Assembly: GCF_013141695.1 (NCBI RefSeq) | Contig: NZ_WHNY01000095.1 | Location: 1-64,000 of the forward strand | From: Paenibacillus plantarum | GTDB lineage: Bacteria; Bacillota; Bacilli; Paenibacillales; NBRC-103111 | Length of the DNA stretch: 64,000 bases | Direction of reading: 5' to 3' | Part shown: positions 28,446 through 37,316 of the stretch, in pieces | Layout of the letters: the number at the start of each line of letters is the position of its first letter | How positions within the stretch are numbered: the first letter of the stretch is position 1 | Program-made: the position numbers and the translations under genes | The notes under the pieces: generated by a model | What the model was told of the DNA's origin: nothing | Database searches by the model: none | What the model saw: the letters and a program-made list of their open reading frames with translations, nothing else

Positions 28446-30044
28446 GTGAACATGATGTTGAAAATACTAATTGTTGATGATGAAGCCCTTGTCAGAATAG
28501 GAATAAAATCGATTATACCATGGGAAGAATTGGGCTTTGAGTTGGTGGGAGAGGCTGAGAATGGGAAAAAAGCATTAGAGATGGCGAGAACGCATTCACC
28601 TGATATTATTTTGACAGATATTAAAATGCCTGTTATGACGGGCATTGAATTAATTAAGCAATTAAAGCATGAGAATCATCCTGCAAAATTCATCGTTTTA
28701 AGTGCCTATGATGATTTGGCCTATGTGAAGGAAGCCATGAAGCACGGTGCTGAGGATTATATATTGAAACTAGAACTGGAGCCAGAGCAATTGATGAAGA
28801 TGATGGAGGAGCTTAGAGTTGCCGTACTATCGTCTCAAAAAAGGGATTTGAACAGGTCGATATCTCAAGCGTATCCGCTTATACATACAGCACTTCATAA
28901 AGAAAAATTTATCAAAGATTTGCTGTTAGGTGTTATTCAGAATAAAGAAGAAATTCAGCGACAATTGCATGTGCTCAATGCAAGTTTTTTGGAAAAAAAT
29001 CTGAGTTGTTTCATCGTCGAGGTTGATGATTTATCTATTTATGATAAATACGGGGAATCCCCGCATTTACTTGATTACTCTATTCTTAACATCGTAGAAG
29101 AAGTTTTATCCAGCTATGCCGAAGGGCAGGTTGTAAGCCTTTATCCGAAACAATTTATAGCCATTTTTTCATTGAAGAAGAATGAGAGAGTTGATCGTGG
29201 AGAAAGAATAACTGAGTTGACAAACAATATGAGAACTTCATTGCGTAAATATTTAAGCACGTCAGTTTGCATCGGGATTAGCGATGACCATCAAGCGGAT
29301 ATGCCCATCAAACAAGCCTTCAAAGAAGCGAAAGAGGCTATCCGATATAAATTTATTTTCCCCAGAGGGAGCAATATTCATTATCGTGAAATTAAGCAAA
29401 TGTCCTTACAAGAAAACGAGGATATTTCGGCAGAAATGAAAAAGGTTGAATCCGCATTGCTTGATGGAGAAGTCAAGTCGATTCATGATGCGCTACAACT
29501 GTTAGCCCAGAAAATGAGCCAATCCAATAACTTAACGAAGGAATTATTAACGGGGTTATGTTATTCCATTTATTATTTATTTCAAACCTTTGTAGAAAAA
29601 TACCAATTAACAGGAAAAAACATCATTCATAAAGAGATGTACAACGAGATAACACATATGAATTTAAAGGTTGATTTTATTGAATGGATTAACCATTTGA
29701 AACGACGAATTACGGAGCAATTGATAGATAACAATGAAAATATGCGGGTATTTATAACGAAACAATTTATTAATAAGCACTACAAAGAAGATCTTTCTTT
29801 AGAAAAGGTTGCCGAACATTTGCAGCTATCTACAGCTTACTTAAGCAATCTCTATAAAAAAGAAACAGGTCAAAATTTTATTGAGTATATTACAGAGGTT
29901 AGGATCAGTCAAGCCAAGTTTTTATTAAAAACGACGGATTTAAGAATTGCCGAAATAGCCAGAGAAGTCGGATACTCGGATGAATATTATTTCAGTAAAG
30001 TATTCAAAAAAAATGTAGGAGAGCCGCCACTCAAGTATAGATAA
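28446..30044 (+). CDS. YesN-like AraC-family response regulator
   Basis: A 532-residue cytoplasmic regulator. The receiver domain (residues 4-120) shows the acidic pair D11/D12, phospho-acceptor D58 (ILTDIKMP) and K106-type positions. A middle region of about 300 residues joins to a C-terminal AraC double helix-turn-helix (about 430-532; SLEKVAEHLQLSTAYLSNLY and IAEIAREVGYSDEYYFSKVF). It is expected to be phosphorylated by the upstream YesM-like kinase and to activate the sugar transporter genes that follow, and perhaps the glycosidase cluster. The start is uncertain: GTG at 28,446 is used, while ATG codons at 28,452 and 28,455 are possible and would shorten it by two or three residues. Confidence 0.88.
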   Translation: MNMMLKILIVDDEALVRIGIKSIIPWEELGFELVGEAENGKKALEMARTHSPDIILTDIKMPVMTGIELIKQLKHENHPAKFIVLSAYDDLAYVKEAMKHGAEDYILKLELEPEQLMKMMEELRVAVLSSQKRDLNRSISQAYPLIHTALHKEKFIKDLLLGVIQNKEEIQRQLHVLNASFLEKNLSCFIVEVDDLSIYDKYGESPHLLDYSILNIVEEVLSSYAEGQVVSLYPKQFIAIFSLKKNERVDRGERITELTNNMRTSLRKYLSTSVCIGISDDHQADMPIKQAFKEAKEAIRYKFIFPRGSNIHYREIKQMSLQENEDISAEMKKVESALLDGEVKSIHDALQLLAQKMSQSNNLTKELLTGLCYSIYYLFQTFVEKYQLTGKNIIHKEMYNEITHMNLKVDFIEWINHLKRRITEQLIDNNENMRVFITKQFINKHYKEDLSLEKVAEHLQLSTAYLSNLYKKETGQNFIEYITEVRISQAKFLLKTTDLRIAEIAREVGYSDEYYFSKVFKKNVGEPPLKYR

Positions 30045-30217
30045 TTGGTATGATCTCAAAAAAAACCATTTTTTCTTTATTTATTACAAAATGAAAAGAT
30101 GAACAATTTATGGGAAGTAGAGAAAGGTGAAAAACTCGAAAGATATTACATTTGAATGGAAGGTGTTAAGAATTATAGTAAAGAAGTAGCAGAAACAAAC
30201 GAAAAGGGGTATGAAAA

Positions 30218-31612
30218 GTGGGGGAAATGAACGGTAGAAACGCAAGTGTTACCTTATTAATCGGCGGTATGATCGTATTGTCTCTAGCAGGCTGTAGTAC
30301 GAAGAAAGATGAAATTGCTGCCAGCGCCGCTCCAACAGTTTCACCATCAAGCAGTGCAGTGACTACACCAGCTGCCAACAAAGAACCAGTAACCCTCAAA
30401 TGGTATTCCACTTCTGGAAATGCTAACTTACCAGCAACTAAGACACTATTAGAGGATTATAAAAAGGTTTCTGGTAACACAGTTGAGTTGGAAACGGTTG
30501 CGGGCGATGGAGATGTGATCTATAAAAAGATCGATATTGATCTTTCGACGTCTGGGAATGTAGATGTGATCCCACTTCAAAACCCAATCATTCACGCTAA
30601 ATATGCAAACAGTGGGTTCCTCCTCCCCTTGAATGATCTTTACAAGCAGGCGGGAGTTGATTATGAGAAGAAATACGGCAAATACTTGACCAAATTTAAC
30701 GATAAAGTTTATATGCTGCCAACGGGCGCAGGAACATGGGCCGTATTCTATAATAAAAAGATTTTTGATGATGCTAAAGTAGCATATCCGAAGGGTGAAT
30801 GGACATGGGATCAATATGTGGAGACCGCTAAGAAATTAACGGATCCAAGCAAGGGTATCTACGGTTCAAACTTCCCAGATTACGATAATACATTCTATTT
30901 ATTAGCTGCACAAAGAGGTATTAGTGGTTATAAAGCGGATGGTACATCGAATTATGATGATCCTGCATTCAAAGAATCTTTACAGTGGTTAGGGGATCTA
31001 GGGAATCTATTAAAAATTCAACCGAGCTGGCTTGAAACAAAGTCCAAGAAAATTCCCTATGATGTCTTTATGAACGGAAAATATGCCATGCAATTCACGG
31101 GAACTTGGTTTGCCTTTGCACCAATTGACTTGAAGACCTATCCACGCGATTGGAAGGTGGGGATTACGCAACCGCCAGTTGATCCGAGTGGCAAGAACAT
31201 GATCGGTATTACTTCTGGTAATGGTATTAATAAATTTTCTAAACATCCGAAGGAAGCAGCTGATTTTGTGAATTGGCTTGCAGACAATCAATATAAGTAT
31301 GGCGGATCCGGCACGCCAGCACGTGTCGATTTAACCAAAGACGATACGGATAAAATATTTAATGAAATGGCAGCCAAATTCCCCGCTGCAGATAGTATTA
31401 CTTCAGAAGATCTGAAGGATGTATTTTTGACCCCTAACTTAGGTCTCAAACCAGAAAAAATTACAGGTTCGATTGCTGCGGAATATGGGAAAATTATTTT
31501 GCAAGAAGGCGAGTCGTATCTTGTAGGACAAAAACCGCTGGATGACGCGATTAAAGCGATCAAATCACGTGCAGACGAAGCCATTGACAAAGCTAAAACC
31601 TTGAAGAATTAA
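30218..31612 (+). CDS. Sugar ABC transporter substrate-binding lipoprotein
   Basis: A 464-residue extracellular solute-binding protein of the MalE-like family. A hydrophobic signal ends in the lipobox LAGC, with C26 as the lipidation site. The body shows typical features (TLKWYSTSG; DVIPLQNP; YMLPTGAGTWAVFYNKKIFD; FMNGKYAMQFTGTW). It should deliver oligosaccharides to the two permeases downstream. The GTG at 30,218 is chosen because AAAAGGGG lies eight bases upstream; an ATG at 30,211 in another frame stops after eight codons. The signal peptide N-terminus (MGEMNGRN) is less basic than usual. Position after a YesM/YesN pair is the normal arrangement in Paenibacillus sugar loci. Confidence 0.9.
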   Translation: MGEMNGRNASVTLLIGGMIVLSLAGCSTKKDEIAASAAPTVSPSSSAVTTPAANKEPVTLKWYSTSGNANLPATKTLLEDYKKVSGNTVELETVAGDGDVIYKKIDIDLSTSGNVDVIPLQNPIIHAKYANSGFLLPLNDLYKQAGVDYEKKYGKYLTKFNDKVYMLPTGAGTWAVFYNKKIFDDAKVAYPKGEWTWDQYVETAKKLTDPSKGIYGSNFPDYDNTFYLLAAQRGISGYKADGTSNYDDPAFKESLQWLGDLGNLLKIQPSWLETKSKKIPYDVFMNGKYAMQFTGTWFAFAPIDLKTYPRDWKVGITQPPVDPSGKNMIGITSGNGINKFSKHPKEAADFVNWLADNQYKYGGSGTPARVDLTKDDTDKIFNEMAAKFPAADSITSEDLKDVFLTPNLGLKPEKITGSIAAEYGKIILQEGESYLVGQKPLDDAIKAIKSRADEAIDKAKTLKN

Positions 31613-31626
31613 TACAATCAATTCGG

Positions 31627-31657
31627 AAGGAGCACTTAGGAAGATAGGGTGCTCCTT
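31627..31657 (+). terminator. Attenuating hairpin between binding protein and permease genes
   Basis: AAGGAGCAC and GTGCTCCTT form a 9-bp stem with a 13-base loop, followed by TGTTGT rather than a full T-run. Such partial terminators commonly let the binding protein be made in excess over its permeases. Confidence 0.6.
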
Positions 31658-31678
31658 TGTTGTAGGAGGAAGTCGGAG

Positions 31679-32593
31679 ATGTCTAAGCAGAGAATAAAGA
31701 GAACTATCGGAAGCCTAGAGAAACAAGAAGCTCGAGCTGCATTTGTATTTGTTTTACCCTTCTTTATTGGATTTATCATTTTTCAATTTGCACCTTTATT
31801 CTATGCCTTTTTTATTAGTTTTGTGGATTTGAATAATTTCAAACCATTGAACGCAGTTACATGGGTGGGCTTAGCCAATTACACAGCCATTTGGAAGGAT
31901 CCCATTGCAGTCTCATCGTATCTTAAGAGCTTTTATTATACGATCCTCTATGTGCCATTCCTTACGGCGGTTGGGTTTATCGCTGCTGTGCTTCTGAATA
32001 AGCATTTCTATTGGAAAAGCTTTAGTCGATCACTATTTCTAATGCCTTATGTGGCAAACATTGTTGCGATCTCAATTGTGTTTTCATTGCTGTTCGATCC
32101 ATTCGGTGGGTTTGTGAATGCTCTGCTTAAAGTACTCGGTATTTCCAATCCACCCTTATGGTTTGCCAGTGCCAAGATGGCGATTCCTACTACAGCAATG
32201 GTAGCCATTTGGTTGAATTTTCCGTTCCAAATGATTGTTTATTTGGCGGCACTGCAGGGTGTATCCAAGGAATTATATGAAGCTGCTGAGATAGATGGGG
32301 CATCCAAACTTAAAAAATTGGTTCGTATTACATTGCCAATCATCTCGCCAACAAGCTTCTTTTTAATAATAACAGCCACGATTGGTTCTTTTCAGAATTT
32401 CACCATTTTCAACGCGCTGACCAAAGGTGGGCCAGGAACAGCATCCCGTGTGAGTTCTCTTAATATCTACGAAGAGGCATTTTCATTCAATCACTACAGC
32501 TATGCTGCTGCACAAGCCATTGTCCTATTTCTAATTATTATGATTATTTCAGTTATTCAATGGGGAGGGCAGAAGAAATGGGTGCATTATTAA
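31679..32593 (+). CDS. Sugar ABC transporter permease (MalF-like)
   Basis: A 304-residue inner-membrane permease with six hydrophobic segments. The first is near residues 25-47 (FVFVLPFFIGFIIFQ). The EAA coupling loop, EAAEIDGASKLKKLVRITLP, is in the C-terminal half. With the next gene it forms the two-permease channel of a CUT1-type sugar importer. No ATPase gene is present in the cluster, so a shared MsmX-type ATPase elsewhere in the genome is expected, as is usual for this class. The ATG at 31,679 follows AGGAGGA by eight bases. It overlaps the next gene by 16 bases, indicating translational coupling. Confidence 0.9.
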   Translation: MSKQRIKRTIGSLEKQEARAAFVFVLPFFIGFIIFQFAPLFYAFFISFVDLNNFKPLNAVTWVGLANYTAIWKDPIAVSSYLKSFYYTILYVPFLTAVGFIAAVLLNKHFYWKSFSRSLFLMPYVANIVAISIVFSLLFDPFGGFVNALLKVLGISNPPLWFASAKMAIPTTAMVAIWLNFPFQMIVYLAALQGVSKELYEAAEIDGASKLKKLVRITLPIISPTSFFLIITATIGSFQNFTIFNALTKGGPGTASRVSSLNIYEEAFSFNHYSYAAAQAIVLFLIIMIISVIQWGGQKKWVHY

Positions 32594-33453
32594 TTGCCAA
32601 ACAATCGACTAAGCCATTCATCGCAAAAAATAGACTATCGATCGCTACACTTGCTTACTCATTCTTCGTATTCATTGTAGCGTTGATGATGTTATTTCCT
32701 TTTCTATTTATGATATCTGCCTCACTTAAAACCACGGCTCAAGCGTTTAATGAACCGCTTAAACATATGATTCCCGAACAGATCTATTGGGGTAACTATC
32801 GAACGTTGCTAACCTCACCGAACTACTTTCGTTGGATAGGGAATTCGCTGAAAGTAGTAGCGCTATCGATTTTATTACGTGGTATCGTCGTAACAATGGC
32901 TGCATACGCCTTTGCTAGATTGAATTTTAAAGGAAGAAATGTACTGCTTTTCATATCCTTATCCACATTGGCCATTCCTCCCGATACAACAATCGTAGCT
33001 AGATTTTTAATCTATAAGTACATGCATCTGATAAACACACATTGGGTGCTCATTATTCCTGCTGTTTTTGATGTATTCTTTTTATTTCTCTTAAGGCAAT
33101 TTTTTATGGGTATTCCAAAAGAACTTACGGAAGCGGCAATTATTGACGGATGTTCCCATTATCGTGTTTATTTTCGAATCATCCTCCCGCTTGCTGTTCC
33201 CGCTTTAATGACCATGATTGTTTTCTCTTTCGTTTATATTTGGAATGACTATGCAAGTCCATTTATCTTTATTTCAAGCGAGAAGAAACAAATGGTAACC
33301 GTCGGACTTCAATATTTTTCAACACAATATGGGTCCAATTATTCACTTCAAATGGCTGGGGCTTCTATTGTTATCTTATTGCCTGTACTACTTTTTGTTT
33401 TTGCACAAAAATTTTTCGTTGAGGGCATTACTTCAAGCGGTATCAAGGGATAA
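32578..33453 (+). CDS. Sugar ABC transporter permease (MalG-like)
   Basis: A 291-residue inner-membrane permease partnering the preceding one. Hydrophobic segments begin at about residue 24 (LAYSFFVFIVALMMLFPFLF). The EAA loop is EAAIIDGCSHYRVYFRIILP, and it ends with the usual short basic tail. The ATG at 32,578 is chosen because GGGGAGGG sits eight bases upstream inside the previous gene; an ATG at 32,560 lacks a ribosome site. It is the last gene of the transport operon before a hairpin at 33,496. Confidence 0.9.
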   Translation: MGALLIAKQSTKPFIAKNRLSIATLAYSFFVFIVALMMLFPFLFMISASLKTTAQAFNEPLKHMIPEQIYWGNYRTLLTSPNYFRWIGNSLKVVALSILLRGIVVTMAAYAFARLNFKGRNVLLFISLSTLAIPPDTTIVARFLIYKYMHLINTHWVLIIPAVFDVFFLFLLRQFFMGIPKELTEAAIIDGCSHYRVYFRIILPLAVPALMTMIVFSFVYIWNDYASPFIFISSEKKQMVTVGLQYFSTQYGSNYSLQMAGASIVILLPVLLFVFAQKFFVEGITSSGIKG

Positions 33454-33495
33454 GCATCCTATTTAAGTTTCTAATTTATACAATGAGTTTTAGCT

Positions 33496-33523
33496 GAAAG
33501 GGGAAGCGAGAGCTTCCTCTTTT
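33496..33523. terminator. Bidirectional hairpin between convergent genes
   Basis: Bases 33,496-33,507 pair with 33,512-33,523 (12 bp with two G-U pairs) around a GAGA tetraloop. It lies between the permease gene and the convergent AraC gene and can serve both. Confidence 0.65.
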
Positions 33524-33563
33524 CACATTTTATATCTTCGACGATTCTCACCTCAATTATTGC

Positions 33564-34481
33564 TCATTCTTTTTCTTTCCCTTTATCTCTATATTCTTTA
33601 GGGCTCATCCCATACATTTTTTTGAATAAACGGCTATAATACGATAAACTTGATAGCCCTGTAATGTAAGCGATTTCTTGTATGGGTTGATCAGTACTTC
33701 TCAACAATTCTAAAGAGCGTTCTAAACGTATCTGACCCATGCGATCTATAATGGTTTGGCCGCTTAATTTTTTGTACTTTCGAGCTAGGTGCCCATAACT
33801 CATATGGAGGGATGCGGCTAGTCGGTGAACATCTACATCATAACTTTGATCATCATTTAAATAGATTTCAACCTTACGGAGCAACGAGTGATCAGAATTA
33901 GTTTCGGTTTCAGTCCAACGCTTTCTTTCCGGCGACAACTCGGTTATAGAAAATATGGCTTGCACGACTTGGAGCAAGGTGGCAAAGGATGTGCCTTTCT
34001 GCTTGGCATTTTCAAAGCATGACGTAAGAAGCATGCCTAACCCAAACTCATCAGCGTAGACCCCGGGCTTCCAACGCGATAAGACGTTGAGTTGTTCGTA
34101 TGTGGAGAACGTATTCACGGGCATATGCGCCGTGCCATGATCCACACGCCACCGTAAGCACGCGCCTTTATGTGGATCATTGGGTTCATAAGCATGAGCA
34201 TGTTCCATCCCCGGAGGGATGAGGAAAAACTCACCTGCATGAATATCCATCATGGATCCCCCGAAGCTCGTTTGCATATGCCCCTCAAACACATAATTGA
34301 GCTCATACCACGTGTGGAGGTGTGGAGGGCACTGAGCGAAGCCCGCAGGTACTTCTACTAAAAGATCGATGATTTCAACGACAGCATCATTGATCGTTAG
34401 GTTCCCACTAAGCATAGTTTGATAAGGCTGGACACCCAGAAATGGTATTTCTTGCGGATGGCGTTGATTCAATAGACTCAT
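33564..34481 (-). CDS. AraC-family transcriptional regulator with cupin sensing domain
   Basis: A 305-residue cytoplasmic one-component regulator. The N-terminal half is a cupin-like AraC ligand-binding domain (PPHLHTWYELNYVFEG; GEFFLIPPGMEHAHAY), and the last 100 residues form the double helix-turn-helix (DVHRLAASLHMSYGHLARKY; IQEIAYITGLSSLSYYSRLF). It is divergent from the GH38 mannosidase gene, which it may control together with the transporter. The ATG at 34,481 is preferred because AGGTGATC lies just upstream; a GTG three codons earlier overlaps that site. The ligand is unknown but is probably a sugar by context. Confidence 0.87.
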   Translation of the reverse strand: MSLLNQRHPQEIPFLGVQPYQTMLSGNLTINDAVVEIIDLLVEVPAGFAQCPPHLHTWYELNYVFEGHMQTSFGGSMMDIHAGEFFLIPPGMEHAHAYEPNDPHKGACLRWRVDHGTAHMPVNTFSTYEQLNVLSRWKPGVYADEFGLGMLLTSCFENAKQKGTSFATLLQVVQAIFSITELSPERKRWTETETNSDHSLLRKVEIYLNDDQSYDVDVHRLAASLHMSYGHLARKYKKLSGQTIIDRMGQIRLERSLELLRSTDQPIQEIAYITGLSSLSYYSRLFKKMYGMSPKEYRDKGKEKE

Positions 34482-34651
34482 TATGATCACCTGTATGAAA
34501 AATTAAGATGTATGTGCTTAGTATAACACAGCGTTCTTTACATGTTATTTTTGTTCAAAAACTTGTGATTCCAGTGAATATACGCAAGGGAGAGATTCTG
34601 AGAAAATGGGAGCAGATGACATTGATTGAGGATCAAAGAGGAGAGATTACT

Positions 34652-37132
34652 ATGCGAAAACTTCATCTATTAAGCAATGCACATTTGGATCCGGTATGGC
34701 AATGGGAGTGGGAAGAAGGGGCGGCAGCTGCGGTATCAACCTTTCGGGCTGCGGCTGCATTTTGTGAAGAATATGAGGGGTACGTATTTAACCATAATGA
34801 AGCGTTGCTATACAAATGGATTGAGGAGTATGAGCCTTCGTTATTTCGTAAAATACAGGGGCTGGTACAAGCGGGGAAGTGGCACATCATGGGAGGGTGG
34901 TATTTACAACCTGACTGCAATATGCCTTCTGGGGAGTCCATGGTGAGGCAAATCTTGCTTGGGCGGACCTATTTTAAAGACAAATTTGGAGTACGTCCAA
35001 CCACAGCTATTAATTTTGATTCCTTTGGACACTCGAGAGGCCTTGTACAGCTCATGAGTAAAGCAGGATTTGATTCCTATTTATTCATGCGTCCTGAGGA
35101 TCGCGTTGCAGGTCCAGCGCAAGAGTTCGTCTGGGTCGGGTTCGACGGTTCTGAAGTACTTGCCCATCAAATACAAGACGGGTATAATACGCTGCTTGGT
35201 CAAGCGCATATTAAGGTGCAAGAGAGAATGAATAAGCAAACCTCTCAGGATTTAGAACTTGTGCTTTGGGGTGTCGGCAATCACGGTGGTGGACCGTCAC
35301 GGATAGATCTAAACCATATAGGTGCCTTGATTGAATCGACGACAGGTCAAGTTGAAGTCTTACATTCAACACCAGAAGCCTACTTTGCTGATCTCGCAAA
35401 GAAAGCGGATGCGCTGCCGCGCCATGAACGAGACCTGAATCGACGGTTTGTCGGATGCTACACCTCGATGATCCGAATCAAACAAAAGCATCGTCAGCTG
35501 GAGAATGAGCTATATCAAACAGAAAAAATGCTATCCTCAGCCGCTATGCAAGGATACCTTCGCTATCCACAGGAAGAGCTTAAGGATGCGTTCCATGATC
35601 TCATGGTGGCTGAATTTCATGATATTTTACCAGGAACTTCGATTCAGCCTGCAGAAGAGGCTTCCCTTCGTTTAATGGATCATGGTTTGGAAATCACATC
35701 AAGGCTAAAAGCACGTGCATTCTTCGCCTTATCGAGCGGTCAACGGGAGGCAGGAGAAGGGGAGTATCCGATACTCGTTTACAACCCGCATCCTTATCCC
35801 GTTCGAGGTGTGTTTGAATGTGAATTTATGCTTGCAGATCAGAACTGGCAGGAACAATTCTCGATGCCTGTCGTCTATCAGGATGGCGTGCGTATTCCAT
35901 CACAAGCGGAGAAGGAACATAGCAATCTAAGTTTGGACTGGCGTAAAAGAGTTGTGTTCGAGGCGCAATTATCGCCTTCCGCCATGAACCGATTTGATTG
36001 TCGGATCGAGTTACTGACTTCGAAGCCTACACCGCAGGTGAAGCTTGAAGACGGTGATATTCATTTCCGAACACCATCGCTACACGTGGTCATTAATAAC
36101 CAAACAGGGTTGATGGATCAATATATGGTTAAGGGTATACCTTATCTCAAAGAGGGAGCTTTCCAACCCTTGGCTGTTTCTGACAATGGGGATCCTTGGC
36201 GGATGGATACGGACAGATTTGAGGACGTGAAGGGGACTTTCCGTCTCATGACACCCGAAGAGGGGACGGCTTTCTCGGGTATCTCTGAAGGAACTCTCCC
36301 TTCTGTCAGGGTAATTGAAGACGGTGAAGTACGTACCGTTATTGAATCGTTGTTGGTCTATGGTCATTCCGCTGTCGTTATCACGTATAAACTACCCAAG
36401 CATGGGACGGAGATAGAGATCCATGTACGTGTATTTTGGCAAGAGAAGGACACGATGTTGAAACTTGCCATTCCAACCGTACTCCAAGAGGGCAGATATG
36501 CAGGGCAGACGATTTATGGTGTGCAGGCGCTTGAAACGGATGGAACGGAAGTTGTTGCTCAAAAATGGACAGCACTCATGTCCGAAACTGATAACGTCGC
36601 AGTTACTCTAATCAATGATGGGATCTATGGATCGGATTGTTCAAATGGCGTAATGAGACCTTCCTTACTACGAGGAGCGGCGTACACGGCTCATCCAATT
36701 CTTGACCGACCTTTGATGCCGAATGATCGTTTTTCCCCACGAATTGATCAAGGTGAACGAATGTTCAGGTTCTGGTTGAATGCGGGCTCCAAATCGGAAA
36801 GACTCGCACGCATTGAGCGCGAGGCGCTTCAGTGGAATGAGAAGCCGTATGCACTTTCATTTTTCCCTCATGGCGAGGGGCAAATACCTGCAGCAGCGGT
36901 TCAACTTGATGATGATGTGATTCAAATGACGGCTTTCAAGCGATCCGAACACAGTGAAGACACGTATATCTTGCGATTATTCGAGCCAACAGGGCTAGCA
37001 AGATCAACCGTGGTTAGAATTCCGAGCATGGACATGGAAATACGCTTTGACTTCAATGGTTTTGAAGTAAAGACATGTAAGCTGGATATGCAAATGAGAA
37101 GCTTATTTGAATGTGATCTAATGGAATTGTAA
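34652..37132 (+). CDS. GH38 alpha-mannosidase (cytoplasmic)
   Basis: An 826-residue enzyme without signal peptide. The N-terminus is the typical GH38 zinc-binding start (LHLLSNAHLDPVWQW; H11 and D13 are zinc ligand candidates), and D123 in NFDSFGHS is the expected nucleophile. A further zinc-ligand candidate is the histidine in VGNHGGGPSR, and the C-terminal half is the beta-rich domain usual for the family. It should hydrolyse alpha-mannosides taken up by the cell. The ATG at 34,652 is chosen because AGAGGAGA precedes it by eight bases and the conserved domain begins at once; an ATG at 34,508 would add 48 residues unlike the family. A mannosidase is not obviously needed for arabinogalactan, which leaves room for a mannose-containing glycoprotein glycan as the substrate. 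Confidence 0.88.
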   Translation: MRKLHLLSNAHLDPVWQWEWEEGAAAAVSTFRAAAAFCEEYEGYVFNHNEALLYKWIEEYEPSLFRKIQGLVQAGKWHIMGGWYLQPDCNMPSGESMVRQILLGRTYFKDKFGVRPTTAINFDSFGHSRGLVQLMSKAGFDSYLFMRPEDRVAGPAQEFVWVGFDGSEVLAHQIQDGYNTLLGQAHIKVQERMNKQTSQDLELVLWGVGNHGGGPSRIDLNHIGALIESTTGQVEVLHSTPEAYFADLAKKADALPRHERDLNRRFVGCYTSMIRIKQKHRQLENELYQTEKMLSSAAMQGYLRYPQEELKDAFHDLMVAEFHDILPGTSIQPAEEASLRLMDHGLEITSRLKARAFFALSSGQREAGEGEYPILVYNPHPYPVRGVFECEFMLADQNWQEQFSMPVVYQDGVRIPSQAEKEHSNLSLDWRKRVVFEAQLSPSAMNRFDCRIELLTSKPTPQVKLEDGDIHFRTPSLHVVINNQTGLMDQYMVKGIPYLKEGAFQPLAVSDNGDPWRMDTDRFEDVKGTFRLMTPEEGTAFSGISEGTLPSVRVIEDGEVRTVIESLLVYGHSAVVITYKLPKHGTEIEIHVRVFWQEKDTMLKLAIPTVLQEGRYAGQTIYGVQALETDGTEVVAQKWTALMSETDNVAVTLINDGIYGSDCSNGVMRPSLLRGAAYTAHPILDRPLMPNDRFSPRIDQGERMFRFWLNAGSKSERLARIEREALQWNEKPYALSFFPHGEGQIPAAAVQLDDDVIQMTAFKRSEHSEDTYILRLFEPTGLARSTVVRIPSMDMEIRFDFNGFEVKTCKLDMQMRSLFECDLMEL

Positions 37133-37196
37133 TTTTGTATAGGATTGCCTTACGATGGTTCGGGATTAAAAGGAATCATCTTCATAGAGTTAACAC

Positions 37197-37239
37197 AACG
37201 CCTTATCATCTCATTTAGGATGGTAAGGTGTTTATTTTT
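37197..37239 (+). terminator. Rho-independent terminator after GH38 gene
   Basis: Bases 37,197-37,210 pair with 37,219-37,232 (14 bp with two G-U pairs, eight-base loop), followed by TTTATTTTT. It separates the mannosidase gene from the iron-uptake operon. Confidence 0.75.
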
Positions 37240-37252
37240 GCAATTCTTTTAG

Positions 37253-37267
37253 TGAGAATTATTCTCA
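37253..37267. promoter_or_regulatory. Fur-box-like operator
   Basis: TGAGAATTATTCTCA is a perfect 7-1-7 inverted repeat and matches the Bacillus Fur core TGATAATNATTATCA except for one symmetric change per half. A TATGAT -10-like hexamer (37,275-37,280) begins eight bases downstream, so the operator would lie across the promoter of the AraC/siderophore gene. Iron repression by Fur is inferred. Confidence 0.75.
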
Positions 37268-37316
37268 ATTGTGGTATGATAGTTTCTATAGCTGGTAAGA
37301 AAGGAATGACCGATAT

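Noticed and set aside
30211..30237. ATG start for the sugar-binding protein in another frame, suggesting a one-base frameshift at its start
   Set aside because: The GTG at 30,218 has AAAAGGGG at the right distance and gives a full lipoprotein signal, so no frameshift is needed.
34508..34651. N-terminal extension of the GH38 enzyme
   Set aside because: The extra 48 residues resemble no GH38 enzyme, while the inner ATG has a good ribosome site and begins the conserved domain.
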